The position numbers and the translations under genes were made by a program. This document shows, piece after piece, positions 62,091 through 64,000 of a DNA stretch of 64,000 nucleotides. The notes below the pieces were generated by a model that saw nothing but the letters and a program-made list of their open reading frames with translations, was not told the origin of the DNA and did not search any database. The stretch's first letter is position 1. The number at the start of each line of letters is the position of its first letter. Source of the DNA: Bacillus yapensis (GTDB taxonomy: Bacteria; Bacillota; Bacilli; Bacillales; Cytobacillaceae); NCBI RefSeq assembly GCF_005280205.1, contig NZ_SUND01000007.1, forward strand, positions 62,001 to 126,000, given 5' to 3'.

Positions 62091-63338
62091 TTAATCTCCG
62101 GATGGTCGTTTGATTGGCTGTTTGATTGGTTGTTCTTCAGCCGGTTTTTTGATCGGCTGTTTAATTGGTGCTTGTTCAGGTGCTTTACTTGGTTGTTTAA
62201 TTGGTGCCTGTTCAGGTGCCTTACTTGGTTGCTTGATTGGCGCTTGTTCAGGCGCTTTGCTTGGTTGCTTAATTGGTGCTTCTTCAGCTGGTGCTTTTTC
62301 TGGTTCTTTGATTGGCTCTTCTTCTGCTGGTGCTTTTTCTGGTTCTTTGACTGGCTCTTCTTCAGCCGGTGCTTTTTCTGGCTCTTTAATAGGTGCTTCT
62401 TTTAAAGGTGCTTTACGTGGTCCTTTTATCGGTTTTTCTTCACCGACTCCTGGACCCTCTTCTTCTTCCTCTTCACCTTTTCCAGCCCCTGGACCTTCAC
62501 CTTCCTCTTCTTCTTCACCTGGTCCGGCCCCTGGGCCTTCGCCTTCCTCTTCTTCACCTTGTCCGACTCCTGGACCTTCACCAGCCCCTGGGCCTTCGCC
62601 AGCCCCTGGGCCACCGGCTCCTGGACCTTCACCAGCTCCTGCTCCTCCGCCTGCTCCTGGACCTTCACCGGCTCCTGGACCTTCGCCAGCTCCTGCTCCT
62701 CCGCCTGCTCCTGGACCTTCACCAGCTCCTGGACCTTCACCAGCTCCTGGACCTTCACCGGCTCCTGGACCTCCGCCAGCCCCTGGGCCTCCTGCTCCTG
62801 GACCTTCACCAGCTCCTGGGCCTCCGCCAGCCCCTGGGCCTCCTGCTCCTGGACCTTCACCAGCTCCTGCTCCTCCGCCAGCTCCTGGGCCTCCACCTGC
62901 TCCTGCTCCTCCGCCAGCTCCTGGGCCTCCACCTGCTCCTGGACCTCCACTAGGTGCTTTGCCAGCCCCTGGGCCTCCTGCTCCTGGACCTCCGCTCGGT
63001 GCTTTTTGATTTGCATAGGAATAGACAATGGATTGTAATGTGCGACTATCCACTGATCCTGTTACAGGTAAACCATGTTTCTTTTGAAAATATCTTACTC
63101 CCTGTACGGTAAGAGCATCATATTTACCATGGATTTTGCCAGAATAGCTGCCAACTGATTTCAGCATTCCTTGGATTACGTATACATCCGGTCCCTGTGC
63201 TCCTTTGCCGACAGCTAAACTTACGGACGCCATTGAAAACAACAGAGTAAGTGTTAGTACAAAAGTACTAATACTCTTACCTAAAATCTTTATTGCTCGT
63301 TTTTTTGATGAGCGATATGTAGATTTTGGTTTTTCCAT
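62091..63338 (-). CDS. Secreted peptidoglycan-binding protein with GPGAG and acidic repeats
   Basis: About 415 residues from ATG 63338 (AAGGATGGTGA upstream). Signal peptide (KILGKSISTFVLTLTLLFSM ... SLA), then PG_binding_1 (GPDVYVIQGMLKSVGSYSGK, LTVQGVRYFQKKHGLPVTGS). About 170 residues of GPGAGG/GEGPGAG repeats follow, then acidic Glu-rich blocks, EP(E/V)KAPAEEEP repeats and three IKQPSKAPEQAP units. No anchor sequence, so held by peptidoglycan binding. The repeats look like a flexible or silk-like spacer. The DNA repeats make length variation likely. Confidence 0.85.
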   Translation of the reverse strand: MEKPKSTYRSSKKRAIKILGKSISTFVLTLTLLFSMASVSLAVGKGAQGPDVYVIQGMLKSVGSYSGKIHGKYDALTVQGVRYFQKKHGLPVTGSVDSRTLQSIVYSYANQKAPSGGPGAGGPGAGKAPSGGPGAGGGPGAGGGAGAGGGPGAGGGAGAGEGPGAGGPGAGGGPGAGEGPGAGGPGAGGGPGAGEGPGAGEGPGAGEGPGAGGGAGAGEGPGAGEGPGAGGGAGAGEGPGAGGPGAGEGPGAGEGPGVGQGEEEEGEGPGAGPGEEEEEGEGPGAGKGEEEEEEGPGVGEEKPIKGPRKAPLKEAPIKEPEKAPAEEEPVKEPEKAPAEEEPIKEPEKAPAEEAPIKQPSKAPEQAPIKQPSKAPEQAPIKQPSKAPEQAPIKQPIKKPAEEQPIKQPIKRPSGD

Positions 63339-63462
63339 TTGATTCACCATCCTTAAATTTATTTGTCTATTTAGACAAAGTTACTGTTCCCATATTTTTT
63401 CACTTTATTGCGTAGAAATTGGATGAATTTTAACAAATCTTAACGAATCCATCCGAGCATGA

Positions 63463-63494
63463 AAAAAGAACCTATAATTTCTAATAGGTTCTTT
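63463..63494 (-). terminator. Terminator of the TIMP-like gene
   Basis: AAAGAACCTAT (63465-63475) pairs with ATAGGTTCTTT (63484-63494), with TTTT after it on the minus strand. Confidence 0.85.
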
Positions 63495-63515
63495 GTTTTA
63501 GGTACTTTTTCCCAG

Positions 63516-64000
63516 TTATGCTTTTTTTCGCTTTTTAACAATGAAAAATACAATCAAAACCACCAAAATCACCATAGCTCCGATAAGATAGAACTGATTA
63601 CTATCAAGCTCATTTGCCAAATCTACTTTATTGACTGGAGTTTTTCCTCCACCTAAGATCGTCAAATCATCTTGTAACGTTTGCAGTTCTGCAGTTCTAT
63701 CACAGATAATGGATACGAGTGCACTCTCTCCGTACATAGTGGATTCGGACGCGTAGACTAGATATTCTTCTCCTACTATAAAATCAATTCCGCAATCTCC
63801 ATCACTAACACCTGTTGTAATAATAACTTGGGTTTCATTTACACCCTTCCATGTCTTAGAAACATCAAAAAGCACCGATTTTGCCAAACTTCCATTGATA
63901 CTACGATTTTCTTTTATTTCTATCACTTTCCCACTAAACACAGCCTTCGATTGTTCGAATTCATCCTCCACACTTGGTTGCTCTGCACATGAACACGCAC
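63516..64000 (-). CDS. Membrane-anchored TIMP/NTR-like protein, N-terminus outside window
   Basis: The frame is open to the right edge. Upstream of the GTG at 63971 the same frame reads CSCAEQPSVEDEFEQSKAVF, and C-x-C-A at a mature N-terminus is typical of TIMP-like NTR domains, so the start and signal peptide lie beyond the window. The body has FSGKVIEIKENRSINGSLAK, then DCGIDFIVGEEYLVYASEST and ICDRTAELQTLQDDL. The C-terminal membrane segment (FYLIGAMVILVVLIVFFIV) is followed by KKRKKA. No LPXTG. Function unknown; surface-exposed. Confidence 0.75.
   Translation of the reverse strand, partial: ACSCAEQPSVEDEFEQSKAVFSGKVIEIKENRSINGSLAKSVLFDVSKTWKGVNETQVIITTGVSDGDCGIDFIVGEEYLVYASESTMYGESALVSIICDRTAELQTLQDDLTILGGGKTPVNKVDLANELDSNQFYLIGAMVILVVLIVFFIVKKRKKA

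Noticed and set aside
62110-63009. Long plus-strand reading frame opposite the GPGAG gene
   Set aside because: Antisense of a repeat-rich gene; its low-complexity Pro/Ser composition is a by-product. The minus-strand frame has a signal peptide, a known domain and a terminator.

Overview
The window looks like a chromosomal segment of a low-GC, spore-forming Bacillota, most likely Bacillaceae. The grounds are strong AAGGAGG-type ribosome binding sites, an ECF sigma factor paired with a DUF4179 anti-sigma factor, an apparent T-box leader, an ECF-type transporter, a Bacillus-type RlmD/RlmCD rRNA methylase and AT-rich spacers. About 46 kb of it is one prophage, almost all on the minus strand.

Layout. 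(1) 1-1000: anti-sigma and sigma factor pair. (2) 1310-5221: a three-gene operon (PD-(D/E)xK-like nuclease, DUF262/DUF1524 GmrSD-like protein, possible ribbon-helix-helix regulator) with its own promoter and repeat operators. It looks like a defence cassette. (3) 5374-9229: three serine recombinase-family genes and a SHOCT-like gene. (4) 9409-31459: phage late region read right to left: lysin, holin, baseplate/tail fibre, FN3 protein, Gp37-like tail protein, Dit, tape measure, tail chaperone with a -1 frameshift, major tail protein, connectors, HK97 capsid, protease, portal, TerL, small genes and a repeat-bearing cytosine methylase. (5) 31452-38775: a ParB/adenine-methylase gene cut in two by about 6.1 kb. 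The insert holds an IS3-family element, itself interrupted by a dead IS21-family element, plus a small surface-protein and glycosyltransferase cassette. (6) 38750-47141: metK, TerS, HNH, late regulator, SNF2 helicase, VRR-NUC, a candidate replication origin, VapE-type primase-helicase, DUF4406 and antirepressor.

To the right of the prophage (47744-51186) lie two paralogues of the surface-type protein found inside the insert, a 48-residue ORF and a choice-of-anchor-A protein with repeated domains. The last of these is truncated next to an IS256-type transposase remnant. Decayed sequence follows (M56/BlaR1-like fragment).

From 53 kb on the genes look like ordinary chromosome: tRNA-dihydrouridine synthase, a HTH membrane regulator, RlmD, an ECF transporter operon (S component, double ATPase, T component) led by a SAM hydrolase gene behind a T-box whose specifier looks like ATG (Met), a secreted peptidoglycan-binding protein with GPGAG repeats, and a membrane-anchored TIMP-like protein running off the end.

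All family assignments rest on reading motifs and gene order by eye. No database search was run.
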